Assembly (NCBI GenBank): GCA_002839435.1
Contig: PGYA01000043.1
Location: 1 to 38,446, forward strand
Origin: Candidatus Riflebacteria bacterium HGW-Riflebacteria-2
GTDB taxonomy: Bacteria; Muiribacteriota; Ozemobacteria; Ozemobacterales; Ozemobacteraceae
Length of the DNA stretch: 38,446 nt
Reading direction: 5' to 3'
The position numbers and the translations under genes were made by a program. The notes under the pieces were generated by a model that had not been told where the DNA came from, searched no databases, and saw only the letters and a program-made list of their open reading frames with translations. Numbering within the stretch: position 1 is the first letter of the stretch; every line of letters begins with the position of its first letter. Positions 8,824-17,845 of the stretch are shown one piece after another.

Positions 8824-8845
8824 CAGCAAAAATCTGGAGACAATT

Positions 8846-9298
8846 ATGAAAAAGCCAATCATAGATACTGTTAAAGAGCTTCTTTTTGCTCAACGACTCG
8901 GTATTCTTGCCACAGTCAACGATGATAGTCCTTATACCTCAATCGTCGGGTTCGCCGCCGAGCCAGATATGAAATCTATTTATTTCGGCACCCCACGGGC
9001 AACATTGAAACTGCGAAATATTCAGAGCAATCCAGCGGTGTCACTGCTGATTGATAATCGACAAAATCTCGGCAGCGACTTCAGCATTGCTGCTGCTTTG
9101 ACCTGTGTTGGCGGCGCAAAAATTCTTTCAGGGGAAGAAACTGACCGGGCAAGAGATTTGCTGAGCGAGCGGCACCCAGAGTTGCGAGACTTTTTCGCTT
9201 CGCCAACCTGTGCTCTCGTCAAAATAAGTATCTGCAAATTCAGTCTCGTAAGAAATTTCCAGGAAGTGACCGAATTTTTTCCGGGAAAAGACCTGTGA
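8846..9298 (+). CDS. Pyridoxamine 5'-phosphate oxidase-like FMN split-barrel protein
   Basis: A 150-residue protein of the PNPOx-like split-barrel fold. Members bind FMN or F420 as dimers and reduce or oxidise small substrates. It reads GILATVNDDSPYTSIVGF near residue 18, then YFGTPRATLKLRNIQSNP (about 46-63), both typical of the FMN-phosphate binding strands and loop. I chose ATG 8846 because a perfect extended -10 and a TGGAGA site lie just upstream; the same frame stays open to 8312, but that extension has no domain or ribosome site. The stop overlaps the GTG start of the next gene by four bases, so translation of the two is probably coupled. The substrate is unknown, and the short form is not a true PdxH. 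Confidence 0.85.
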   Translation: MKKPIIDTVKELLFAQRLGILATVNDDSPYTSIVGFAAEPDMKSIYFGTPRATLKLRNIQSNPAVSLLIDNRQNLGSDFSIAAALTCVGGAKILSGEETDRARDLLSERHPELRDFFASPTCALVKISICKFSLVRNFQEVTEFFPGKDL

Positions 9299-11511
9299 AT
9301 CAATTGATTCCTTTTGCGGCGTTCAAGAGCCCAGGAGTCACTGAAATAGGGGGAAAAGCCCGCTCCCTGTTGCAGCTTATGCGGGCAGGATTCGCTATTC
9401 CCCAGAGTTTCTGTCTGCCGGTGCAATGCTATGATGAATTTATCCGAGAAAATAAACTTGCAGGCCGAATTGAGCTTGAAATCAACCGCAAGGATCTTTC
9501 CGAATGCCGATGGGAAGAGCTGTGGGATACCGCGCTGCGAATTCGCAACTGCTTTCTTAAAGGCAAAATCAGTGAAAAGCTTCGCCAGTCGCTCAACCAG
9601 ATCTTTGCTTTGATTCCTGTCGATACGAGTCTTGCGGTCAGGTCTTCATCGACGGTTGAAGATTCAATAAATCAATCTTTTGCCGGATTACATGATTCGT
9701 ATCTCGGCATTAAAAATCTTGCGCAGCTTGAGCATAAAGTAATTCTGGTATGGGCTTCATTGTGGTCTGATGCGGCTCTGAGTTACCGCAAAGAACTGCG
9801 GCTGAATGTTGCCGAGAGCAAAATGGCGGTCGTGATTCAAGCAATGATGGTTGGTGAAACTTCTGGAATTGCATTCAGTCAGAATCCTCTCAATCAGCAT
9901 CAGGCGGTTATCGAGGCCGTTTATGGCCTGAATCAGGGTCTTGTCGATGGCCGGGTGCAGCCGGATCGCTGGTTTCTTGACCGCAGCAGCGGCAAGATTG
10001 TTGAACATCAGAAATCGGACCGCCGCGAAAAAATGGTTGATGCCGAAGGTGGTCAGATTCTCATTGCCAATAGTTTGGCTGAAAGGAGTCGGCCACCACT
10101 TGATAAAAGCGGGGTAAAAAAAGTCTATTCACTCTGCTGTAAGGCAGAAAAGCATTTCAAGCAACCTCAGGATGTTGAATGGACAATCAGGCAGAAAGAT
10201 CTCTTTTTGCTGCAGTCACGACCGATTACCACGAGATCGAAGCCAGACCCGAAAGAGAATCGACGCGACTGGGATCTGACTCTTAAAAGAAGCTTTGAAA
10301 ATTTATTGCAGCTGCAACGGCAGATCAAACAACTGCTTAAAAAAATGACGCGTGGCGCAGAAGTTTTAGAACGGCAGGCGATAGTTGATTGCAGTGATGT
10401 CGAGCTTGTTGAAATCCTTAAACAACGAGGCGCGCCGCTGCAATACTGGATCGGCGTCTACTGGGATGTCTTTATTCCCTACGCCCACGGTATGCGGCTT
10501 TTCGGTCAGGTTTACAACGAAACGGTCTGCCCGGATGATCCGTTTGAGTTTGTAACGCTGTTGCAGAAAGAGGCAAATCTGGCGACGCGGCGTAATAATG
10601 AATTATTGCGGCTTGCTGAGATTATTTTGCTTGATGAGCAGAGTAAACATGCGATTCGCAGCGGTGATTATGGCAAACTCGGGGTAGCGGTGGTTGAGAG
10701 TTTGCACAGGCTGGTAAAAGATTTTGCTATGCCTGGTGAGCTTCTCAGTCTCAGCTCAGGCAATGAGTTTTGCCGCAATTTTTTCAGCTTTGTTACGCGT
10801 GATTTTAAAACGGCGCGATCGCGTGTAGAGATTGAAAAAAACGAGCTGCATGAACTGGAGCGCAGGTTCCTGGCGAAGTTTCGCGGCGCCGCCGAAAAGA
10901 AACGCGCGCGACAGCTGCTTGAGCTTGGGCGCCACAGCTTTCTTATGCGCGATGATGATAATGTTTATCTGAACCGCTTCAAAGACTTGCACCATGCGGT
11001 AATAAGCGAAATGCGCCGCCGACGCGAACCGCTGATTGGTAGCGAAATCGCTGATTATAACGAAGAAGATCTTGTCGCCGCCATTCTCAATCGTGATTTT
11101 CGGCGTCGGCGCAAGGGTGTTAAAAAAACAGCAGCCGGGCCGAAATCGAGAGAACCCGGGTTGAAGCGGCAACTAGTCGGACAGCCGGCTGGTCCTGGCT
11201 TTGCCAGAGGTGTGGCCCGGGTTATTGTTGCAAACTCTGATCTGTTTGCTCTGCAAGACGGTGAAATAATCGTCTGTGATGCGATTGGGCCGGAAATGAC
11301 CTTCGCGGTTCCGCTGGCTGGCGGAATAATCGAGCGCCGTGGCGGCATGCTGATTCACGGAGCGATAATCGCTCGCGAGTATGGTATTCCTTGTGTTACC
11401 GGGGTTTCAGACGCCATTGCTGCGATAAAAAGTGGCGACAATATCAGTCTTGACGGTCATCTTGGCCTGGTAACAATTGAGCGTGCCAGTAATTTCGGGC
11501 AAGGACGATGA
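9295..11511 (+). CDS. PEP synthase / rifampin phosphotransferase-like enzyme
   Basis: A 738-residue phosphotransferase of the pyruvate phosphate dikinase superfamily. Residues ~5-320 are the ATP-grasp domain: GGKARSLLQLMRAGFAIPQS, the AVRSSSTVEDS segment, and VEWTIRQKDLFLLQSRPITT-type closing strands. Residues ~330-620 are a helical middle region. Residues ~635-735 are the swivelling phosphohistidine domain, with catalytic His688 in GGMLIHGAIIAREYGIP. There is no PEP/pyruvate-binding TIM barrel, so it is not a PEP synthase. The domain order and size match rifampin phosphotransferase and related uncharacterised enzymes, in which ATP gives a beta-phosphate to His and then to an acceptor held by the middle domain. 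The start is GTG, overlapping the stop of the split-barrel gene. The acceptor is unknown; drug inactivation is only one option. Confidence 0.85.
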   Translation: MNQLIPFAAFKSPGVTEIGGKARSLLQLMRAGFAIPQSFCLPVQCYDEFIRENKLAGRIELEINRKDLSECRWEELWDTALRIRNCFLKGKISEKLRQSLNQIFALIPVDTSLAVRSSSTVEDSINQSFAGLHDSYLGIKNLAQLEHKVILVWASLWSDAALSYRKELRLNVAESKMAVVIQAMMVGETSGIAFSQNPLNQHQAVIEAVYGLNQGLVDGRVQPDRWFLDRSSGKIVEHQKSDRREKMVDAEGGQILIANSLAERSRPPLDKSGVKKVYSLCCKAEKHFKQPQDVEWTIRQKDLFLLQSRPITTRSKPDPKENRRDWDLTLKRSFENLLQLQRQIKQLLKKMTRGAEVLERQAIVDCSDVELVEILKQRGAPLQYWIGVYWDVFIPYAHGMRLFGQVYNETVCPDDPFEFVTLLQKEANLATRRNNELLRLAEIILLDEQSKHAIRSGDYGKLGVAVVESLHRLVKDFAMPGELLSLSSGNEFCRNFFSFVTRDFKTARSRVEIEKNELHELERRFLAKFRGAAEKKRARQLLELGRHSFLMRDDDNVYLNRFKDLHHAVISEMRRRREPLIGSEIADYNEEDLVAAILNRDFRRRRKGVKKTAAGPKSREPGLKRQLVGQPAGPGFARGVARVIVANSDLFALQDGEIIVCDAIGPEMTFAVPLAGGIIERRGGMLIHGAIIAREYGIPCVTGVSDAIAAIKSGDNISLDGHLGLVTIERASNFGQGR

Positions 11512-11667
11512 TGCGATCGGTCTCTCGTAAATATCCGAGACTCAGGCAAGTATTACATGACCGAGAATCGAGCAATCATAATGCATGGGGTGCTGGTTTG
11601 TAGTATTATGTCTGGCGTCTGATTATCCGTGAGTTTTCTTTGGTCTGACGACTAGAACGGTCAAAAC

Positions 11668-14600
11668 TTGAATAGAAATACGCAAAAGCATCCCGGACAA
11701 AAGCAATCTGGCTTTTTGCTGGTCTTTCTCTGTTTTCTGCCATTACTGGCATTGAATATCGGCTGGTCTTTTCTCGAGAACATCGATTATTACTGGAAAG
11801 TGCGCGAGCAACACGAAGTCGCCAACCAGGAAATTGAGACGCTGGCGGCTGGTTCAGAATTTTCCTATCAGTTTGCCCGGCTTGCCGGTCAGTTTGCAAA
11901 GACTTTCAAGGCGGCCGCAGAAAGTGGCCTTGCCGGCGATCAGCTTGGTCAGTATGCCAACGAAAATGCCCGCCGGGTGTTTCGTTGGCCTTTTCCGGAA
12001 TATGAACTTTTTGCTTTTCATGTTCCGCCAGACGGCAGCAACGGTGATATGCTGTTTATGCATTCTGATCTGCGGCCGTCCCGTCGGCTTTATGTCAGAG
12101 CTTTCGAACATCTGGTGCGGGTAAGCCGGAATGTCGATATTTCCGGTGAAATTGGCAGGCAGAACGAAAAGCTTCTCAGTCGAATTATCCAGAATGATGC
12201 CAAATCGGAAGTTGTTGCCAGAACACAGCGGGGGCGTTCCTCTTTTGCCTTTTACCGGTTTTATCCGCACTGGTTTCTCTGGGATTATTTTGAGGTGCCG
12301 GGGCAAGGGTATTTCGGGTTCTTTCTGTTCAGCCGCAATGATGATGAACGCCGTATTGCCGCAAGATTGCTGGCCTTGCGCGACCTGCGTGATCGCAGCA
12401 GCTCGAAAGGTGCTTTCATTCCGCTTTATTCTGGCTATGGCGGCGCGGTAGTGCAGGCGCCTCTGCACAGATCAAAGCTCTTCAGCGGCTGGGCAAGAAA
12501 CTTCATTTCCCCGGTCGAAAAAGACCTGCCCAGATGGTTGCAGAACGGCACCCCGCCAGTTACGCGCCTAGGTCGCTATGACGTCCACTCATATCTTGGC
12601 AAAAGTCAGACGCACCTTACTACATTGCTGATGCCGGCTATCGAGGAACCGTCGCGGCCTTTGTGGCTTTTTGTCATCAACATTTTTCTGACGAGCTTTT
12701 TAATGCTTCTGCTCATACGCGGCATTATTCTTGGCCAGTGGCCGGAAATTGGTATCAGACTGCGCTTTATCCTCACTTACCTTCTGGTCGCTTCCCTTCC
12801 GGTCAGTCTGTTGATCATATCAGCCTATAGTTATGTAACCCAATATCGACAGGCAATTCATTTTCAGTCGGTGACCGGTCTGCAGTCGTGCCTCAGGCAG
12901 TTTGACGCGCGCAAATCGCAGGTAAATGATGAGTATCGCGCCGCTTTTGCTGAAATGGCAGATGATGGGCTGTTGCAGAAACTTCTTGCAACCAACGGCG
13001 CCGAGTCTCCGGAAGCCAGCGCTCGTATCCTCAGCTTTTTCGAAGGTCGGGCTGAGCCGTTGCCGTTGCTCAGTTTTGCGATCTTCGATGAAGACGGCAA
13101 AGGCAGCAGATTCTATTCAAGACACAGCAAAAGCGAGGCTGACCCTGCCATCGAAGCTTTTCGATACCCGATTGTTCAGATGTTGCGCCGAAAGATCGCA
13201 ATATATGAGCCTGACCGGGTGTTTGCGCCATTAAAGATGAGTGGTATTCAGGAGACTTCTCTGGAAGCCTACAAATCAATGACCACCAACGATCTGATTG
13301 ATGAGGTCGATAAGCGCAGGTCATTTCCGATTTCCCGGCAGAGCGGCACGAAAATCGCCACCCAGATTCATGAGCTGGTTAAAATAGACGGACGTGAGCG
13401 TTTTGCTATATTTCTGGTCTGGGATGATCAGGCTCTCGACGAAAAGATTTTTCAACAGTCGGTAAATCATTTTGGTCTTAACTCGCCAGAATACATTTTC
13501 CTGGCCTACCGGGTAAATCCACAGGGACTTGAACCAATCGGCCTGCCCGGTCGTGACGCCGATGCCGAGATCGTCGGGCACGCCCGGCAACTCGCCGAGC
13601 AGGCATATTTCAGAGGCAGTTACGTTGGCACTCGTGCCGAAAACCTGTCGCTGGTTGCTATTCCATCAAAAAAATACGCAAATACCGTTCTCGTTGGTGC
13701 GACACGTCATCATGAACTTGAGCAGTCGGTTGCCAGTCGCCTGTTCTTTTTTGCCGGTCTGCTGGTCGCAGCTGCCTTTATTGTGGTGTTCTGTGCATAT
13801 ATGTCGGCGCGCATTATTCTCGACCCGATCACCGGCCTCAGGTCTGCACTTGACCGGGTGGCGGCCGGTAACCTGAATATCGAAATTACCAGTCGAAGCC
13901 AGGATGAGCTGGGTATTCTCTGCCAGGAATTCTCAACCATGACCCGTGGTCTGCGGGAACGTGAAAAGCTGGCGACACTGCTGTCTGATCAGGCGGTTGA
14001 GGCTATTTCCCGGGCCGATGCAACCGGGAAACTGTCAGGCGAAAGTTTTAGCGGTGTTGCGCTGGTTTCCGACATCAGAAATTTTACCGGTTTATGCGAA
14101 GAACATCCACCCGATGCAATTACAGAAATGCTCAACGAACATTTTGCCAGGATGACCGACATAATTTCCGGGCAGGGCGGGCGAATATACAAGTTTATCG
14201 GTGACGCCATCGAAGCGGTATTTCCCGAAGACGACACTCTGGCAGAAAGCGCCTCTGAACGAGCCTTTAGAGCTGCCAGCCTCATGCTGCTCCGGCTCAG
14301 GAGCATCAATGCCAGGCGTGCCGCTCATGCTCGCTTTAATTATCGTATCGGCGTTGGCCTTGCCTATGGACAAATGCATTCAGGCTCAATCGGGAGCGTT
14401 GAAACTCGCCTCGACTATGCAATCCTTGGTGAACCGCTGAAAACCGCGGCCAGACTCGAAGCGCTGTCGCCCATCAATCCGGCTTTCCCGCTGATCGTAG
14501 ATGAAGTCATCGTGAACAGCCTGCCGGAATCGGGACTGACTTTCATACGCCTCGAGAACAGCAGCCATCAAGTGGCTTACAGTTTGTCTGCAATTGGCGA

Positions 14601-17600
14601 AACACTTCCGGAGCGAGTGGTCGGCGAAGAAAAGTCTTTGTCTCTGCCCATCTCTGCGTTGCCGGACACCGCTACCTCTCAGCTGAATACTGTCGAAGCA
14701 GGCGGTGGCAGCGGCCTAACCTCAGCCTGGGCTTTTATACTCGGTGCAATGATGGTAATCATGTTGGCGGTTGGCGCTGTTTTTGGCTGGCAGACTGTAG
14801 TTGATGCCAGGAAGAATGCCGAAAAAGTAGTCGCAGTGGCAGAAAATCTGCGGCTGATCGAACAACTTAAATGTGATGCCGGCGTTAGAACTGGTTTTGA
14901 GGCTGACTGTTTCAGAATTGTCGGCGGCATCGAAAAATTGCTGGAGAAGGCAGACAGCCTTTCCGACAAACAACTTGCAGCAGCTGCCAGGTCAGAGATT
15001 CTGGCACATGCTTCTGACAAAGCCCATCCTGGTAAGTTTGCGGTCTTTCTGTATGATCACGCAAGCGTGAACAGTGACAAGGCTGTTGTTGATAAACTAC
15101 TGGTGGCGGAAGGCTGGAACAGCAAACATCTGCAAGCGCTGCAGGCCGAGGTGGAATACCGGCGTCGCCTTGATTTCAGTTCATGGAAGCATGCTATTCC
15201 TAACTCAGCTAGTCCGGCAATCAAAGAAATCTTCGGTAATCAAATTTCGCAGGTTGTTCTGCATCGCGAAATGTTTTGCAGGGCATCAGAAGTGCCATGT
15301 AACGGCAGTCAGCATTACTTCTACTGGGATTATCTCACGACAGACTCTGATGATGCGCCTGCCGGCAGTGAAGCTGAAAGCACAACAGAAAATGTTCGCG
15401 CGGTTCGGGGCATGATTATGCTGGCTGTCGAAGTCGAGCCGATAAAACAATCTCTGGCGCTTCGGTTAACTAGTTATCAGCAGCCGGACAAGGCGATAGC
15501 ACTTATAGATGGCAGTGGCACCATGCAGCTTTCGCCCAATTTCCCGCCGCAACTGGCTTCTTATCTGGCAGTCGGCAAGGCCCTGCCAGCAGTCGACCGT
15601 TTTGTCGTCAATGAAGATGAGCTCAAGATTGGCAGAAAAAGTCATCGTTTGCTGGTATGCCATCTTACACAGCAGACGTCTATTATTTTGCCGACAGCCG
15701 TGGTGAGCGTCATTGCCTGCCTTCTGCTGTGTTACTGGTATAAAACCGTGCGTGGCAACACGCCGGCCAGCCGGTCGCTGGCTGCTCGCTTGTGGCTTCT
15801 GCTGCTGCTGTCTGCCGTAGTGCCGCTGGTCACGGTGTTTTTTGTGCTCAATCTGTTTCTTAATGAAGATTACAGCGTGCGAGTCTCGCAGGCCAGGGCC
15901 GACCTGAACCGAACCAATGATCTTTTTGAGCTGCGTGAGAGTTTTGTCGATCCGCTGGCCTGGAAATTCGTGCGTGAACGCACTTTTTCAGCGCCGATGC
16001 AGCAGCTTGCCGCTGAACTCGAGCTTGCATCCGGAACTGCGAATATGAAGCGTCTAGATAAGCTCGTCAGCGCATGGTACAGCCAACACAAAACGAGCGA
16101 CCCACTGATCATAAACTATAACCCGCGTGATATTGCAGTAGCCGGCAAAAACGGCTGGGAATACGCTACTTCCGGCACCAGTTCAGGCGAAACAAATACT
16201 TTTGGTGTTATGCTCAAGCAGATTGCCAGAAGCATAATGGTTAGAAGAGTCCAGGGGACCGTTGTTCGCGAAGGTCTAGACGCTGCTGCCATCGAAGGCG
16301 AACTGGTGGTCGAAACAGGTCTGCAGACAGTAAGGTCACTGTTTGGAGATGATGTATATGTTAAGCTGGCGAATGGTATTGGTCTGCCGGTTCTTATGAA
16401 TGTCGTGTCAGGTACTGCCGGACTTATCATTCATGCTGTGCCTGACATAGAAAACCCCGAATATGTAATGATCTGGCTGATCATGTTCGATTATGAAGGC
16501 TATCTTGCTAGAATCGCGGCAAGTTATCGGGGTGATTGCCTGCTCTGGCCGGTAGAAGCGCATCGTTATGGCAACGTTTTCAGAAAGGAATACTACCAGT
16601 CCAGACATGAAATCGTGAAAATGGCTTCGTGGATAGCAGGTGCCAATCTGCCGGTTTCTGGTCGCATTTACCACAAAGGGGCCTGGTATCTGGCTGAAGG
16701 GCGTCCTGGTGTAGCTCAGATTACATCGCTTCTGGTCGGCATGGCACCGGAAGCGCCTATAGATAAAGCAATGGCCAGAAGTAAAGCCGCTTTTACCCTG
16801 CTCATGGCCGGGATTCTTCTATGTATACTTTTTATTGCCAAAAATGTTGCCGACGACATTCTGATACCGATAAGAAGTCTGATTTCGGCTATGCAGCAGG
16901 TTGTTCGCGAAAACTATTCCTTTCGCATCGAAAGTGGCAGAACCGATGAGCTTGGCGTTCTGTGTTCATCTTTCGACAGTATGACCAGAGGCCTCGAAGA
17001 GAAAAGACTGATGGGGCGCATGCTGTCGAAAAGTGCGCAGAAGTTCTCGTTGCAGGAATCTGATATAGATGGCCGCAGAATGGAATTTGCCCTTCTCTAC
17101 GTCGGAATACCTTCTTTCGAAGCCTGGATGGCCAGTGCGAGCAAAGAGTCTCTTTTCGTAGACCTGCGTGAGCAGGTAACAATGCTGTCAAAGATCATCA
17201 TTGCGGCCGGCGGCGACATAGACAAGATCATCGGCGAAAAAATTCTGGCTGTTTTCCATAGCGAAAACAACCCGGCCGAAGCGGTTGCCGCCGCCTGTCG
17301 GGCGTCCATGCACATCAATGCGGCCGAAGGGCGCGGTGCTCTGCCATTTCCCGCCGCGACGGCAATCAATTATGGCAGTGTGATTGCCGGATTTCTGGGA
17401 GTAGGCGGTAAGCGCGACTTTACCATAATCGGCGATGCCGTAAACGTAACCGCGCGTATCGAGGCGCAGGCTGAAACGATGCGCTATCAGCGCTGTCTGG
17501 CCTCTGAGGCGGTTCTTGACCTTCTGCCGCCAGATGTTCTTGCCCGCGAACACGGCGAAGTCGAACTTAAGGGCAAGGCGAAGCCAATGAAACTCTATCA

Positions 17601-17637
17601 GCTCACCGCCACCGGCAACAGTCTTATCGTCTATTGA
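11668..17637 (+). CDS. Giant eight-helix double class III nucleotide cyclase (pseudo-heterodimer)
   Basis: A 1989-residue membrane protein made of two homologous halves. Half 1: helix 16-35, sensor region, helices 332-356 and 367-389, second sensor region, helix 692-717, HAMP ~716-770, cyclase ~795-960. Half 2: helix 1021-1043, sensor, helices ~1338-1357 and ~1374-1398, sensor, helix ~1708-1725, HAMP ~1726-1780, cyclase ~1806-1975. This places all four sensors outside and both cyclases inside. Domain 1 has metal ligands Asp802 and Asp846 and Lys842, but Ala918, Lys925 and Arg929 at the base and transition-state sites. Domain 2 has Gly1813 and Glu1857 for the metals, but Lys1853, Thr1919, Asn1926 and Arg1930. 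One composite site is thus intact. Thr at the base position is common in bacterial adenylyl cyclases, suggesting cAMP. The start is TTG, bounded by an in-frame TAG at 11653; the ribosome site is weak. Confidence 0.92.
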   Translation: MNRNTQKHPGQKQSGFLLVFLCFLPLLALNIGWSFLENIDYYWKVREQHEVANQEIETLAAGSEFSYQFARLAGQFAKTFKAAAESGLAGDQLGQYANENARRVFRWPFPEYELFAFHVPPDGSNGDMLFMHSDLRPSRRLYVRAFEHLVRVSRNVDISGEIGRQNEKLLSRIIQNDAKSEVVARTQRGRSSFAFYRFYPHWFLWDYFEVPGQGYFGFFLFSRNDDERRIAARLLALRDLRDRSSSKGAFIPLYSGYGGAVVQAPLHRSKLFSGWARNFISPVEKDLPRWLQNGTPPVTRLGRYDVHSYLGKSQTHLTTLLMPAIEEPSRPLWLFVINIFLTSFLMLLLIRGIILGQWPEIGIRLRFILTYLLVASLPVSLLIISAYSYVTQYRQAIHFQSVTGLQSCLRQFDARKSQVNDEYRAAFAEMADDGLLQKLLATNGAESPEASARILSFFEGRAEPLPLLSFAIFDEDGKGSRFYSRHSKSEADPAIEAFRYPIVQMLRRKIAIYEPDRVFAPLKMSGIQETSLEAYKSMTTNDLIDEVDKRRSFPISRQSGTKIATQIHELVKIDGRERFAIFLVWDDQALDEKIFQQSVNHFGLNSPEYIFLAYRVNPQGLEPIGLPGRDADAEIVGHARQLAEQAYFRGSYVGTRAENLSLVAIPSKKYANTVLVGATRHHELEQSVASRLFFFAGLLVAAAFIVVFCAYMSARIILDPITGLRSALDRVAAGNLNIEITSRSQDELGILCQEFSTMTRGLREREKLATLLSDQAVEAISRADATGKLSGESFSGVALVSDIRNFTGLCEEHPPDAITEMLNEHFARMTDIISGQGGRIYKFIGDAIEAVFPEDDTLAESASERAFRAASLMLLRLRSINARRAAHARFNYRIGVGLAYGQMHSGSIGSVETRLDYAILGEPLKTAARLEALSPINPAFPLIVDEVIVNSLPESGLTFIRLENSSHQVAYSLSAIGETLPERVVGEEKSLSLPISALPDTATSQLNTVEAGGGSGLTSAWAFILGAMMVIMLAVGAVFGWQTVVDARKNAEKVVAVAENLRLIEQLKCDAGVRTGFEADCFRIVGGIEKLLEKADSLSDKQLAAAARSEILAHASDKAHPGKFAVFLYDHASVNSDKAVVDKLLVAEGWNSKHLQALQAEVEYRRRLDFSSWKHAIPNSASPAIKEIFGNQISQVVLHREMFCRASEVPCNGSQHYFYWDYLTTDSDDAPAGSEAESTTENVRAVRGMIMLAVEVEPIKQSLALRLTSYQQPDKAIALIDGSGTMQLSPNFPPQLASYLAVGKALPAVDRFVVNEDELKIGRKSHRLLVCHLTQQTSIILPTAVVSVIACLLLCYWYKTVRGNTPASRSLAARLWLLLLLSAVVPLVTVFFVLNLFLNEDYSVRVSQARADLNRTNDLFELRESFVDPLAWKFVRERTFSAPMQQLAAELELASGTANMKRLDKLVSAWYSQHKTSDPLIINYNPRDIAVAGKNGWEYATSGTSSGETNTFGVMLKQIARSIMVRRVQGTVVREGLDAAAIEGELVVETGLQTVRSLFGDDVYVKLANGIGLPVLMNVVSGTAGLIIHAVPDIENPEYVMIWLIMFDYEGYLARIAASYRGDCLLWPVEAHRYGNVFRKEYYQSRHEIVKMASWIAGANLPVSGRIYHKGAWYLAEGRPGVAQITSLLVGMAPEAPIDKAMARSKAAFTLLMAGILLCILFIAKNVADDILIPIRSLISAMQQVVRENYSFRIESGRTDELGVLCSSFDSMTRGLEEKRLMGRMLSKSAQKFSLQESDIDGRRMEFALLYVGIPSFEAWMASASKESLFVDLREQVTMLSKIIIAAGGDIDKIIGEKILAVFHSENNPAEAVAAACRASMHINAAEGRGALPFPAATAINYGSVIAGFLGVGGKRDFTIIGDAVNVTARIEAQAETMRYQRCLASEAVLDLLPPDVLAREHGEVELKGKAKPMKLYQLTATGNSLIVY

Positions 17638-17668
17638 TCGGGCTTCCAGCGAGACAGAATTATAAATC

Positions 17669-17697
17669 TTGCATTATTTCTGCATTTGCTGTATGAT
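17669..17697 (+). promoter_or_regulatory. Candidate promoter of the DEAD-box helicase gene
   Basis: TTGCAT (17669-17674) and TATGAT (17692-17697) are exactly 17 bases apart. The -10 is good (five of six) and the -35 weak. Transcription from ~17704 would give a ~140-base leader before the ATG at 17846. Confidence 0.45.
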
Positions 17698-17754
17698 CTT
17701 TCTCAGTTACAACGAGTTCTGCGATTTTGCAGATTTATCGCTGATAACCTGGGC

Positions 17755-17777
17755 GGTTTTTCACCGGCGAAAAAACC
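17755..17777 (+). other. Hairpin in the helicase leader
   Basis: GGTTTTTC (17755-17762) faces GAAAAAACC (17769-17777), forming a stem with one bulge around a six-base ACCGGC loop. There is no T run after it, so it is not an intrinsic terminator. In the long leader of an RNA helicase gene it could be a regulatory structure. Confidence 0.35.
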
Positions 17778-17845
17778 AGACCCCTTCGCTCGCCGGCATA
17801 ATCGGTTTGAGCATAGACTTCCACCGAACCAGAACGGATATTTTA

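Noticed and set aside
8312..8845. N-terminal extension of the split-barrel protein from an ATG at 8312
   Set aside because: The extra 178 residues match no domain and have no ribosome site, and a perfect extended -10 with a ribosome site sits immediately before ATG 8846, where the family normally starts.
17669..17845. Upstream start for the DEAD-box helicase
   Set aside because: The extension overlaps the predicted promoter, has an odd Cys/Phe-rich composition and no ribosome site; ATG 17846 is more credible.
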